The notes beneath the pieces are model-generated. The model was given only the letters and a program-made list of their open reading frames with translations. It had not been told where the DNA came from and did no database searches. A DNA stretch of 64,000 nucleotides. Source: Methylotenera sp. GTDB lineage: Bacteria; Pseudomonadota; Gammaproteobacteria; Burkholderiales; Methylophilaceae. The DNA is taken from NCBI GenBank assembly GCA_030655015.1, contig JAURWJ010000150.1, positions 21,028 to 85,027 of the forward strand. Reading direction: 5' to 3'. Below, piece by piece: positions 32,624 to 42,938 of this stretch. Position 1 is the stretch's first letter. The number at the start of each line of letters is the position of its first letter. A program made the translations under genes and the position numbers.

Positions 32624-33445
32624 ATGAAAAATTTAATCAAGCCAGTTTTGCTGGCCAGTTTAGTAGCTACAGCATTTAGTGCACAGGCAGCGGATGATGC
32701 AGCTGTTGCGGCAGCTGCACCAGTTTCACCGCATACGGTTACAGCAAACATTGGTCTATTTACTGACTACACGTTCCGCGGAATTTCGTATTCAAAAGAA
32801 AATGGTGCAGTGCAAGGCGGTTTTGACTACGCACATAGCAGTGGTCTTTATGCTGGTGTTTGGGCAACTAATGTGGATAAAAATGCCTTATATACCAATA
32901 CTGTAGAACTAGATATTTATGGTGGCTATGCCAGTTCTTTTGGTGATACTGGCATAGGCTATAACGTTGGGTTCTTGCAGTTCTTTTATCCAGATGCAGA
33001 AAGAGCTGGTAGTACTCCAGGCGTTAAAGGTGTAGGTGGTTCTCCTAATACAACAGAGTTAAATGCGGCTTTAAGCTATAAGTACTTCACACTAAAACAT
33101 TCAGTTGCAGTTACTAACTTCTTTGGTGTTAACAATAGATTAGGTGGAAACGGTAACTCACGTGGCACTGGTTATACAGAGCTCAATGTTGCTTACAAAC
33201 TGCCTGTCGCTGATCTTAATTTAGCGCTTCATGTAGGTTATCAAAATGTACATAACTACTCAGTTGCAGATTACACGGACTGGTTAGTTGGTGTAAATAA
33301 AGACTTTTCAATTGCGGGTAGTACTGGTTGGAATGCAGGTTTGAACTACACGACAACAAATGCTGATGATGCTTGGTATGTTGATGCAAAGGGCTGGGAA
33401 ACAGGTGATGATCGCGTAATCGGTTACATCAAACGTACGTTCTAA
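32624..33445 (+). CDS. Outer membrane beta-barrel protein (TIGR02001-like)
   Basis: Signal peptide; VTANIGLFTDYTFRGISYSKENGAVQGGFDYAH start region; C-terminal aromatic residue. Confidence 0.82.
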   Translation: MKNLIKPVLLASLVATAFSAQAADDAAVAAAAPVSPHTVTANIGLFTDYTFRGISYSKENGAVQGGFDYAHSSGLYAGVWATNVDKNALYTNTVELDIYGGYASSFGDTGIGYNVGFLQFFYPDAERAGSTPGVKGVGGSPNTTELNAALSYKYFTLKHSVAVTNFFGVNNRLGGNGNSRGTGYTELNVAYKLPVADLNLALHVGYQNVHNYSVADYTDWLVGVNKDFSIAGSTGWNAGLNYTTTNADDAWYVDAKGWETGDDRVIGYIKRTF

Positions 33446-33484
33446 TATTGATAGAATAAATCTATTTAGATCGTTATTGATGAC

Positions 33485-33511
33485 AAATAGGACGCTTTAA
33501 GCGTCCTATTT
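33485..33511. terminator. Terminator hairpin
   Basis: AAATAGGACGC-TTTAA-GCGTCCTATTT followed by ATTTT. Confidence 0.85.
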
Positions 33512-33561
33512 ATTTTGTGTAGGTAGGCTTTGATGAGCGTTACCTAGTACTGATGAGGATG

Positions 33562-34914
33562 CTAATGCAAGATGACATTGTACTTTTGGTCTGGGATTTC
33601 AGTAATAAACCCTTCCAAAGCCAAGATTTCGCCAGTACTGGAAAAAATGCAACGTCCATGTTCTTGTACCAGTTTAGTTTCACCTTTACGCGTAACGATT
33701 CGGTAGATGACTTTAAACTCGTCGCCGCTCATGATTTGACTGTTAACAGAATCCCATACAGCTGATCTATCTTCAGGATGGATGATCTGGATATACGATA
33801 GTTCTTGATTCGGAATAAACTCTGAAGCATCGTAGCCGGTGACATCAATACAACCATCACTTACAGACTCGAAGGTCCAGGAGCGGTCATTCCTGCAGCG
33901 GTAGACCATACCGGGGATGTTTCTTAATAGAGAGTCCGCAGCGCGTCGATTGGAAATGCGGGTTGCTTCAGCTTCCTTGTTTGATTTTATGTCGGTGATG
34001 GTACCGATAATGCTGGTTCTTTCGCCAGTTGAGGGGGATGTTTTTTTTGCGCGTAGCAAGACCCAGTTGGAGTCGCCTCTCACTGAAAGTAAGCGAGCTT
34101 CAATGATACAGTTGTCCCTTTTACCTTGAGTGAGAGAGTCAATTTTAGCCTCAAGCATGGGCTTGTCTTCCGGATGAAAAAAATCGACCAGAAGCTTATT
34201 TTGGCAATCTTGAATTTTGTATTCGAGCATATTTTCCCATGAGGTGTTGAGGAAAATGATTTCACCTTCAGCATTTAGCTGGAATACGACATCTTCGAGT
34301 CTGTCGATAATGGCGTGATAGTTGTATTGTGCTCCGTAATCATTGCTGAGTGGATTTACTGAAGAAATTGATGTGAATTGAAATAACGAAAGGTTATCTT
34401 TACTGCTTTTACGCATATGCGTGATGCTGGAGTTACATGGTATGCAAGTACCATCTACACTTATCAAACGAATTTTAGTGGGTTCATTTCTTATTTTTCC
34501 TGTAGCTGCTTCTACGCTTAGCTCAGTAAAACTCAGATGATCAGCAGGATGTATAAGATTGGTGAACGGCATGCCGATCACTTGATCTGTCATGCCAGAC
34601 ATTCCCAGTATCTGCAGAAAAGAGGTATTGATAAATTTCACTGTATACCCGTCAAGAATGGCGGCAGGTGAAGATAATGTGTTGCACACATCTTGACCCC
34701 AAGCTTCAGCTTTAGCATTATCGCGACGAGGGCGAAATTTAGATGTAAGCATCGGTTGGATGGCGATCACAATGGCTGCTGAAAATATAGCAACGGCAGT
34801 TGTTACAAGCATGACTACATGCAATAAAAAAGGCCCGTGAATGTTGTACCATGTACCAAGTACTAACAAAAAAATAATACTGATGATTAGTGTCGAAAAA
34901 ATGAATATACTCAT
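33562..34914 (-). CDS. Membrane-anchored multi-PAS protein without a recognisable output domain
   Basis: Two N-terminal TM segments, then about three PAS/PAC units ending at the stop. Confidence 0.75.
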   Translation of the reverse strand: MSIFIFSTLIISIIFLLVLGTWYNIHGPFLLHVVMLVTTAVAIFSAAIVIAIQPMLTSKFRPRRDNAKAEAWGQDVCNTLSSPAAILDGYTVKFINTSFLQILGMSGMTDQVIGMPFTNLIHPADHLSFTELSVEAATGKIRNEPTKIRLISVDGTCIPCNSSITHMRKSSKDNLSLFQFTSISSVNPLSNDYGAQYNYHAIIDRLEDVVFQLNAEGEIIFLNTSWENMLEYKIQDCQNKLLVDFFHPEDKPMLEAKIDSLTQGKRDNCIIEARLLSVRGDSNWVLLRAKKTSPSTGERTSIIGTITDIKSNKEAEATRISNRRAADSLLRNIPGMVYRCRNDRSWTFESVSDGCIDVTGYDASEFIPNQELSYIQIIHPEDRSAVWDSVNSQIMSGDEFKVIYRIVTRKGETKLVQEHGRCIFSSTGEILALEGFITEIPDQKYNVILH

Positions 34915-34979
34915 TAAGATACCTGAATGTCGAAACCTGATTAGAACAATATAACAGTATAAAAAGAACTAGAGAGATT

Positions 34980-36806
34980 ATGCAGAAAATTTTGAATATT
35001 TTTAATGCATTACGAAATTTCATTACAAGACACAAGCTGTATGCAAACCTGCATGCTTTAGTGGTTTCTATGGTGTTATCCGTTATATTGATGCAGGCTG
35101 GCTCACTTTTTCTATATGACTATATTCCTGATGATATTTCTGTTATACATCAAGCCTATAAAGATCAAACAGAATGGAAACTTGCAGTTTTTAAGTTGGA
35201 AAGTAATGCCAATGAAAGTGATGTTTTTAATCATTTAAACGAGGTTATGAACAGCTTAGATGGCGCTACTTTCTTTTGGGCTAAAAATCAACAAGACTCT
35301 GGGCTGGCAAATGCATATAAAAAATTAGATGCTTCACATCAGCGCTTCAGTCAAGCAAGAGTATACGGTGAGTCTAGAGCAGATATGATCGAGAGAGGTC
35401 GCGAAGTGGTTAGCGCCTATGAGGAGTTTGTTAACGTTGCTGAAAAAGATATCGAGATTAAATTATCTTTAGTTTCCCTGCTTCAGCTTATATGTTTATT
35501 TCTTGTATTCTGTATTGCGGCTAGCATCATGTTGGCTTCATGGAGCATTCTGATAAATCGGCTTACAAAAATTGTCGCTATCATGCCAAATGATTTGAAT
35601 TCAGGTGGAAATGCCGATCAATATCAGGATGAGTTTGATATTCTGGAAAAGTTGGTTGCTGAAATGTCCGCAAGGCTTGAGGCTCTTGAGGTTGAAACTA
35701 AATGGACAAATAAATCCAGTGCCGAGAAAGTAAGGAAAATGATTCTTTCTCAGGCCTTTCTGTTTAAACTGACTAAATTAATTGGTGCTTCAGGTTTAAG
35801 TGAAACGACCTTGAAGAAAACTCTTTATTCGCTTGAACGCGCTTTAAGTGCAAGCAATGTTGCATTAGTTTTTAGCGAGAAAGGTTCGTGGATAACTGCA
35901 CAACGTGCATTGTATTCTAGTTATTGGCCTCTGTCTTTTGATGAAAGTATGTTTGACGAGAGCTTGAATTCTCTTTCGGTAAAGCACACTACAAAATTAG
36001 TGCAAGGACAATGTGTACAATGTGTCACGATGCCGTTGTCGAGCTCTAACGGATGGCTGGGAATTTTATTGCTGGAAACAGAGGCAAACCGCTATTTTGA
36101 AGATACAGAATTGCAACTCCTTGAAGTTACTGCACAATTGCTAGCGCTATCAATGGGCTTAGAGGCAAAAGAGCAGGAAAGTCGAAGGATAGCGTTACTT
36201 GAGGAGAGGGCCGTCATTGCCAGAGAGTTACATGACTCTTTGGCGCAGTCTCTGTCTTATATGAAGTTTCAATTGGCGCGTTTGCAAACGAATTTCGGAG
36301 CAGTGTTAATTGAGTCTGGTGCAGACACTATTGTTAACGATATGCGCGAGGGTTTAGATAACGCCTATCGTGAGTTACGAGAATTGCTCACCACATTTAG
36401 GGTGCAGATGGATGTGCGAGGGCTTGATCATGTGCTTAAAGAAGCGATTGAAGAGTTTTCGCAAAGATCCAGCTTGAGTATTGCGCTTGATAACCGTTTA
36501 CAGGAATGTAGGCTAAGTGTTAATGAAGAATTTCATCTTTTACACATCATACGTGAGGCATTGTCGAATATTGTGCGGCATTCAGGTGCAAAAAAAGTGA
36601 CTATTGCGCTAATTTTGCAGTCGACAGGGGACGTAATCGTTACAGTGGATGATGACGGAGTAGGGGTTACTTTTGACAAAAATAAACCACACCATTATGG
36701 TCTTGCTATCATGACAGAGCGCGCCAGTTGTTTAGAAGGCACCATTGAGATACTGCCGAGACGTCGCGGTGGAACACGTATCAGGTTGTTATTTCACCCA
36801 AAGTAA
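34980..36806 (+). CDS. NarX-like sensor histidine kinase (PilJ-like sensory region, HAMP, GAF, HisKA_3, HATPase)
   Basis: H-box ERAVIARELHDSLAQSLSYMKFQLARLQ; C-terminal GLAIMTERASCLEGTIEILPRRRGGTRIRLLF. Confidence 0.88.
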   Translation: MQKILNIFNALRNFITRHKLYANLHALVVSMVLSVILMQAGSLFLYDYIPDDISVIHQAYKDQTEWKLAVFKLESNANESDVFNHLNEVMNSLDGATFFWAKNQQDSGLANAYKKLDASHQRFSQARVYGESRADMIERGREVVSAYEEFVNVAEKDIEIKLSLVSLLQLICLFLVFCIAASIMLASWSILINRLTKIVAIMPNDLNSGGNADQYQDEFDILEKLVAEMSARLEALEVETKWTNKSSAEKVRKMILSQAFLFKLTKLIGASGLSETTLKKTLYSLERALSASNVALVFSEKGSWITAQRALYSSYWPLSFDESMFDESLNSLSVKHTTKLVQGQCVQCVTMPLSSSNGWLGILLLETEANRYFEDTELQLLEVTAQLLALSMGLEAKEQESRRIALLEERAVIARELHDSLAQSLSYMKFQLARLQTNFGAVLIESGADTIVNDMREGLDNAYRELRELLTTFRVQMDVRGLDHVLKEAIEEFSQRSSLSIALDNRLQECRLSVNEEFHLLHIIREALSNIVRHSGAKKVTIALILQSTGDVIVTVDDDGVGVTFDKNKPHHYGLAIMTERASCLEGTIEILPRRRGGTRIRLLFHPK

Positions 36807-36842
36807 ATTTTTATTAAAAATTCAGTAAAAGTAATTATTAGA

Positions 36843-37496
36843 ATGTTGGAGAGCATCATGCAAAAGCCCACTACCGTAATCGTTATTGATGACCATGCAT
36901 TATTCCGCAGAGGTGTCAGTCAAATGATATCTTCTGATCCTGATTTTTTAGTTGTAGGTGAAGCTGCTTCTGGGGCAGATGGGCTATTGTTGGTGAAGCA
37001 GTTGGTACCGGATATTGTTTTGATTGACTTGAATATGAAGGGTATGAATGGCATAGAAACACTTACGCTTATAAAGGATGAAAAATTAGATTCACGTTGT
37101 ATTGTCTTAACTGTCTCAGACGCAGAGTCTGACTTGCTTGAAGCGTTACGCGCAGGAGCTGATGGCTATTTACTTAAGGATATGGAGCCTGAAGATCTAT
37201 GTGAGAGCCTAAAAAGAACGATGACTGGTGTTACGGTTTTGCATGAAAGTCTGACTGAAATTCTTAAAAATGCGCTTATTCATCCGACGCTCAGTAGAAG
37301 CGAGGAAGAAATATCACTCACCGAACGTGAACGAGAAATATTAGAGTGTCTGGCAAATGGTCTTAATAATAAAACAATAGCTCGCAATTTGGGTATTAGC
37401 GATACTACCGTAAAAGTGCATATTAAACACTTGCTCAGCAAACTGAAGTTAACCAGCCGGCTAGAAGCGGCGGTGTGGGCACATAGAAAGAAATAG
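36843..37496 (+). CDS. NarL/FixJ-family response regulator
   Basis: REC domain (VIDDHALFRRGV, VLIDLNMKGMNG) and LuxR-type HTH (LTEREREILECLANGLNNKTIARNLGISDTTVKVHIKHLLSKL). Confidence 0.92.
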   Translation: MLESIMQKPTTVIVIDDHALFRRGVSQMISSDPDFLVVGEAASGADGLLLVKQLVPDIVLIDLNMKGMNGIETLTLIKDEKLDSRCIVLTVSDAESDLLEALRAGADGYLLKDMEPEDLCESLKRTMTGVTVLHESLTEILKNALIHPTLSRSEEEISLTEREREILECLANGLNNKTIARNLGISDTTVKVHIKHLLSKLKLTSRLEAAVWAHRKK

Positions 37497-37544
37497 GGTT
37501 TAAGCTTATGACCACCCAAGCATTAGCAATGTTGAGATTGCCGA

Positions 37545-37961
37545 TTGAATAAAACTGAGCAGATAGCAAACATCCGGTTACAGCGCCAGCAATACAATGA
37601 GGCTATTTTGAATCGTAATGTAGATGCGATTTGTGCATTCCTTACCGCCGATTATCACGTTGTAACAAGCGCAGGAACTCAATCTCACGGTGTGGAGGAG
37701 CAGCGCAGGCGTTGGACTGCAAGATTCCAGGCAGATCCAGTTGTGCTGTACCGTAGACGCACTAAAGAATTACGCTTAAATAAATTTTTAGATGCAGCAG
37801 AAGAGCTGGGAAACTGGGCAGGAAAATTTACTCTAAACACCAAAATAATCTTAATTGCTGGTGTTTATTCAGCACAATGGCAAAGGCAGTCGAATGGGCT
37901 TTGGTTAATCAAATCGGAGATTTTTACTTCGCAGCGGTCTATAAGTAATCATCTGGCCTGA
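37545..37961 (+). CDS. SnoaL/DUF4440-like small protein
   Basis: NTF2-like sequence pattern. Confidence 0.6.
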   Translation: MNKTEQIANIRLQRQQYNEAILNRNVDAICAFLTADYHVVTSAGTQSHGVEEQRRRWTARFQADPVVLYRRRTKELRLNKFLDAAEELGNWAGKFTLNTKIILIAGVYSAQWQRQSNGLWLIKSEIFTSQRSISNHLA

Positions 37962-38318
37962 CTCGCGGTGAGGGTACCTATTGGATCTCTCATGGCTTTT
38001 TTGTATTACGGAATGGTTTTCTTGCAGTGGCTACTGATGCAGGAGTGTTCGGTTGTTCGGTGATTCCGCATGAGTTTACTAACGCGTCTCAATTACCCTT
38101 GGGGTAATCGCCACTCAGCACAAACACCGACCAGCAACAAATCTCTTGCTTTAACTGCAACAGAGGAATTGGCGATGGCGACTTCATGTTTATATTTCCA
38201 GCACCAAACATTAGAAAAGGGTAATTTTTATGCTGCGCGGGGGAATGCTTACCCTAGCCCCCCAAAGTTCCCAGATAATAAAAAAGGGTTGGAAGCAATC
38301 TGCCACTATCCGATATAG

Positions 38319-38363
38319 GGTGCGCCCGGAGCGATTCGAACGCCCGACCCCTTGGTTCGTAGT
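38319..38363 (-). pseudogene. Truncated tRNA-Arg 3' half
   Basis: Minus strand: actacgaaccaaggGGTCGGGCGTTCGAATCGCTCCGGGCGCACC; intact T-arm (GGGCG-TTCGAAT-CGCTC) and acceptor 3' strand, no 5' half. Confidence 0.75.
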
Positions 38364-38393
38364 TTAGTTGGTGATTTCTTCTTACCCATTATC

Positions 38394-40190
38394 TTATTGG
38401 CGCCGTTCTATAAACAAAGAGTTACCCATTATTTTCTTAGCCTGTTTTTTAGCAATTGCCGCAGCACTGGATACATCATGTGCGGAATTAAAGTGGTTGG
38501 AATTGGCAACTACAGCGCCGATTGAAATGCTCATGAGCGGCTGAAAGGTGCGGTTACCTTGACGGTCTTCAACCTCCATCCCACCGCAGTTACGTTCTTC
38601 CTCACTGTAAAACCATTTTGCAGCCTCTGCAAATCGCTCAAGAATTGCATTGCAGCGCTGTTGCCAATCTTGACTTTGAAATAAGACAATAAAATCATCG
38701 CCACCGATATGACCAATAAAATCAATCTCTTCGGCACATTTTTCTTTAAGTAATGTGCCTAATAACTGAATGGCATCATCTCCTTTTTTGTAGCCGTGAA
38801 TATCGTTAAACGGTTTAAAGAAATCTAAATCAAAGTAACACGTCACAAAAGGGGATTTTGCTTGCAAAAGACCATCAATATGTTCATTGATAGGTACGTT
38901 GCCGGGAAGCAAAGTAAGCGGGTTGGCATAACGTGCTGCACTTAATTGCATTTGAGTGAATAAGCGTAACAGGTCATGCCCGCTACCCATGCCAACATAG
39001 AGGCCATTTTCTGTGACGATAAAACCCAGTGAAAGGCAATGCGGATCACTTTGCAACATGAGGTCGCTTAGATCATGCAAGCTAGCAGTTTTTTCTACAA
39101 TGACCGGCCTATTATCCATAATCATGTCACAGGAACTTCTGCCATGCAGTTCGCGGTAATACTGCTTTGAAAATTGGCTTGTAATATGGTGACGGCTGAT
39201 AATGCCAACAGGAGCCCCGTTTTTAACCACGGGGATTGCATTGATTTCCGGCTGAGACTCAAAATAATGCAGCACGACATCGTTAGAGAAATCAGGCGAG
39301 ACGTGCGGCATTTGCTTCACCAAACTTTCTACCGTGATACGCTGGTTGGGAGCATGGATATTACGTACGCTGTGGGTGACGAGGGCTTGTTTTATCTGTG
39401 GCGGTACTTGGTTAACAGGTTGACTTTGTGGTCGGGTGATATGATAACCCTGACCAAAAGCGATGCCTACATCTCGAATGGTGATTAATTCCTCTTCACT
39501 TTCTATGCCTTCCGCAATGATGCGAGCGCCCGATTTTTTGGCAATTTCTTGAATAGAACGTACAAATTGCAGTTTTAACGGGTCGTGATTGATGCCCTGA
39601 ATAAAGTGCTGATCAATTTTTACATAATCAGGGCGCAGCTCCGACCACATGCGCAGTCCAGAAAAACCCTCGCCTAAGTCGTCAATCGCAATCTCAAAGC
39701 CCATGGCTCGATAATAGTGTGCGGCATCGCGTAATAATGCGTAGTCTGTGGTCGCCGCATTTTCTGTAAGTTCAATCACCACTTGTCGCGGGCTAAGGCC
39801 TATCTCTTCAATATATTTGAGCGTTTCACCCACTCTGGAGTCTTTGCCCATTAGAACATCTGGGCTGATGTTAAGGAATATTTTGCCAGACCCTGCAAGG
39901 TTAAAGAATGACTGTAGCACTTCGCGCCGTGCCAAATACTCCAGCTCAGTCACCATGCCATAATTTCTGGCGGTATTAAATAGCTTCATGGGTGAGTGTA
40001 AGGGGCTGTCTGCTGGCCCTCGAATAAGACCTTCGTGACCGATTACCTCAGCGGTTTTCATATCGATGATGGGTTGAAAAACAGCATTTAATCGCTTGCT
40101 ATCAATAATGTCACGCAGTTTGCTCGCGATGTCATCAGCAATAATTTCTTGCGGTTTTTCTTTGCTAAAAATAGAGACAGGTGCATTCAT
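38394..40190 (-). CDS. EAL-CBS-GGDEF domain protein (c-di-GMP turnover)
   Basis: EGLIRG EAL-type motif, CBS-like centre, GGDDF motif in the GGDEF domain. Confidence 0.88.
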   Translation of the reverse strand: MNAPVSIFSKEKPQEIIADDIASKLRDIIDSKRLNAVFQPIIDMKTAEVIGHEGLIRGPADSPLHSPMKLFNTARNYGMVTELEYLARREVLQSFFNLAGSGKIFLNISPDVLMGKDSRVGETLKYIEEIGLSPRQVVIELTENAATTDYALLRDAAHYYRAMGFEIAIDDLGEGFSGLRMWSELRPDYVKIDQHFIQGINHDPLKLQFVRSIQEIAKKSGARIIAEGIESEEELITIRDVGIAFGQGYHITRPQSQPVNQVPPQIKQALVTHSVRNIHAPNQRITVESLVKQMPHVSPDFSNDVVLHYFESQPEINAIPVVKNGAPVGIISRHHITSQFSKQYYRELHGRSSCDMIMDNRPVIVEKTASLHDLSDLMLQSDPHCLSLGFIVTENGLYVGMGSGHDLLRLFTQMQLSAARYANPLTLLPGNVPINEHIDGLLQAKSPFVTCYFDLDFFKPFNDIHGYKKGDDAIQLLGTLLKEKCAEEIDFIGHIGGDDFIVLFQSQDWQQRCNAILERFAEAAKWFYSEEERNCGGMEVEDRQGNRTFQPLMSISIGAVVANSNHFNSAHDVSSAAAIAKKQAKKIMGNSLFIERRQ

Positions 40191-40373
40191 GGCTTAAGTC
40201 ACTTTGTTAATTTGAGATGACACTAACAAGTAAATGTGACAAAAATGTGAAACATAATCATTTAAATAGGGCGTATAGATAGCTGCGTCAAATAATGCTA
40301 GGTAACTTAGTTTTTAAATTTTTTTGTTGTGTGAATACAACACTATTGCCATTTGTTTTTATTAACTGGTTAT

Positions 40374-40391
40374 CTGTCATCAAATTGTCAC
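40374..40391 (+). promoter_or_regulatory. Pho box
   Basis: CTGTCATCAAATTGTCAC matches the PhoB direct-repeat consensus, 73 nt upstream of the OprO/P-like porin. Confidence 0.7.
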
Positions 40392-40463
40392 ACAAAAATC
40401 ACAAAATCCGTCTTGTTGGAAAACGCAATAAAAATCACTTAAAAAACTAAGAGGGAATTTTAG

Positions 40464-41930
40464 ATGAATTACAAATTACATAGCTTGGTCGCCGCAACTT
40501 TAGCGGGCTCATTCATGTTCGGTTTTGGCGCTAATGCAATGGCTGACTCTACAGATGACATCGTAAATGCACTGATTGCAAAAGGCGTGTTGACGGAAGA
40601 AGAAGGCTCGTTGTTAACAAAGGGTCGCGCTGGCGAAAAAGAAGCTGCTGCTAATAAAGCAAAAGGCGCCGTGACTGCAAAATATAAGGATGGTATCGTC
40701 ATTGGTACTGAAGATGGCAAGAATAGCATTCAAATTAATGGCCGCTTACATGCAGATTATCGTAGTTTTGATTACAGTAAAAGTGACAATGGTAGCAATG
40801 CCGTGAGTGCTACAGGTGCGGATACTTTTGATATCCGCCGTGCACGCATTGGTGCAAAAGTGAAGTTTTTAGATCATTACTCAGGTGAGGTGGTGTTTAA
40901 TGGTACTGGCTCTGCACCAGTATTGGATGTTGCTTACCTTGACATTGCATGGTGGAAACCTGCAACCATTCGTGTTGGTCAATTCAAAATGCCTTACAGC
41001 TTGGAACAACTTACAAGCTCCAATAATATCGACTTTGTTGAACGTAGTTTTGTCGATGCTTATATCCCAGCTAAAGAAACTGGCGCAATGTTGCACGGTT
41101 CTCCTTTTAAAGGCGTTACTTATGGTTTAGCAGCATCTACAGGTCGTGGTCAAAATGGTATTGAAGATGACGTGCGCGTTGATGGTGTTGATGTGATTGG
41201 CCGTGCTACCGTTAACTTGGCCGAAATCATGGACAACAAAGACATGGTGTTGCATGGTGGTTTAGCTTTTTCGGAAGGCGATATCTCAAAAAGCACAGGC
41301 TTAGGTGGTAACCGATCAACAGAAGCGAAGGGTGCCTCGTTCTTTACAGCACCTGTGGTTGCTTCAACTAACTTGGTTGATGCATCGATTGACCGTAGCC
41401 GTTTTGGTTTAGAAACTGCGCTTGCTTATGGCCCATTTAAAGTACAAGGTCAATATTCAAAAACTAACTTTGATTTTGAAACTGCAACTAGAGGTTATGA
41501 CGTTGATGTTAAAACATACTATGTACAGGCATTGTGGACAATCACTGGTGAGTCACACGCTGACCGTTATAAAAATGGCGCTTTCGGTGGCTTAAAACCT
41601 AAAAACAACTTTGACCCAGCTAAGTTGAGTGGCGGTGCATGGGAAGTGGGTGTTCGTTATAGCAGCTTTGACGGCAGTGATTTTGATACTTTAGGGCTTA
41701 ATTCTGTAGCGCCTTTAGATGGTCAAGTAACAACTAAAGCTTCAAAATATACCGAGGCTGATGCATGGACGTTTGGTGTGAAGTTTGTAGCTAACCCACA
41801 TGTGCGCTTTATGTTGGATTATGTGAAAACAGACTTTAATAATCCAATCGGTACTTCTGTAGTGACAGTGAACGGTAAAGAAGAGGATAGTGAAAAGGCA
41901 ATTCTGTTCCGTACACAATTCGCTTTCTAA
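40464..41930 (+). CDS. Phosphate-selective porin O/P-like protein
   Basis: Signal peptide, OprO/P-like barrel (INGRLHADYRSFDY, FDIRRARIGAKVKF), C-terminal FRTQFAF. Confidence 0.87.
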   Translation: MNYKLHSLVAATLAGSFMFGFGANAMADSTDDIVNALIAKGVLTEEEGSLLTKGRAGEKEAAANKAKGAVTAKYKDGIVIGTEDGKNSIQINGRLHADYRSFDYSKSDNGSNAVSATGADTFDIRRARIGAKVKFLDHYSGEVVFNGTGSAPVLDVAYLDIAWWKPATIRVGQFKMPYSLEQLTSSNNIDFVERSFVDAYIPAKETGAMLHGSPFKGVTYGLAASTGRGQNGIEDDVRVDGVDVIGRATVNLAEIMDNKDMVLHGGLAFSEGDISKSTGLGGNRSTEAKGASFFTAPVVASTNLVDASIDRSRFGLETALAYGPFKVQGQYSKTNFDFETATRGYDVDVKTYYVQALWTITGESHADRYKNGAFGGLKPKNNFDPAKLSGGAWEVGVRYSSFDGSDFDTLGLNSVAPLDGQVTTKASKYTEADAWTFGVKFVANPHVRFMLDYVKTDFNNPIGTSVVTVNGKEEDSEKAILFRTQFAF

Positions 41931-41978
41931 TCTAGGATTGCAATCTCTCCTTGGTGTGGCTTAAACACCACGCTTTTA

Positions 41979-42004
41979 AACCCGCTCTCTGTAGCGGGTT
42001 TTTT
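41979..42004 (+). terminator. Intrinsic terminator
   Basis: AACCCGCT-CTCTGT-AGCGGGTTTTTT. Confidence 0.9.
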
Positions 42005-42219
42005 ATTGATAGAGCCTGAACCAGTTATGTATAAAATAATTACCCCCACGCAGATACTTGCCTGTTGGCATATTTAAGTCGTAGTAGAAACTGGGCTTAT
42101 ATTTTATAGGTCAACTTTGTAAAAATTACACACATAACAATGTATGGCTGAAGATTTTTTTAAGGCCTTATTGAAGCGGTCAGTTATAATTCGATCAATT
42201 GATTAGAGTGGAACACTGT

Positions 42220-42858
42220 ATGTATAAACACCCTTCGTTAGACCGCGATAAAATGACGCCACAAGAAGCGTTGGACATTCTGATTGACGGCAATCACCGC
42301 TTTGCTAATAATTTAACGGCGAATAAAGATTTGCATAACTTGGTGATGATGACCAAAGACAAGCAGCATCCTTTTGTTTCCATGTTGAGTTGTAGTGATT
42401 CACGTGCACCGGTGGAAATGTTATTTGATCAAGCCTTGGGTGATGTATTTAGCGTGCGCTTGGCAGGCAATATTGCCTCAGATAAAGCTATAGGCAGCTT
42501 GGAATTTGGCTGTAAATACCTAGGCAGTAAACTCATCGTGGTGCTTGGTCATACTGGCTGTGGCGCAGTAAAAGCGGCGTGTGATAATTTCAAAGATGGG
42601 CATATTGGCGAAATTACCAATTTAATTAAGCCTGCGGTACGTTTAGAAAAATCTATACTTGAGCACCGCAATTCTAGCAATGATGATTTTGTGGCTAAGG
42701 TGTGCGAGCTAAGTGTACAAGTGCAAATGGATGAGATTATGCATACCAGCGACATTTTGCAAGATATGGTTGTCAGCAAGCAAATTGCGATTATTGGCGG
42801 CATTTACGATTTAGCCACGGGTGAAGTGCGTTTTATGCAAAATGCGGTGGGGTTGTAG
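42220..42858 (+). CDS. Beta-carbonic anhydrase
   Basis: SCSDSRAPVE and GHTGCGAVKAA motifs. Confidence 0.92.
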   Translation: MYKHPSLDRDKMTPQEALDILIDGNHRFANNLTANKDLHNLVMMTKDKQHPFVSMLSCSDSRAPVEMLFDQALGDVFSVRLAGNIASDKAIGSLEFGCKYLGSKLIVVLGHTGCGAVKAACDNFKDGHIGEITNLIKPAVRLEKSILEHRNSSNDDFVAKVCELSVQVQMDEIMHTSDILQDMVVSKQIAIIGGIYDLATGEVRFMQNAVGL

Positions 42859-42938
42859 GAGGAGCTTTTTAATATGGCGACCCCTACAGAGCTCCTTGCA
42901 GCGTTCGGTTAATCGCGGCTACGTTCTGCTCCTTAGGC

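Noticed and set aside
38070-38318. 82-aa ORF before the tRNA fragment
   Set aside because: No recognisable family; low-complexity remnant-like sequence and ends at the tRNA scar
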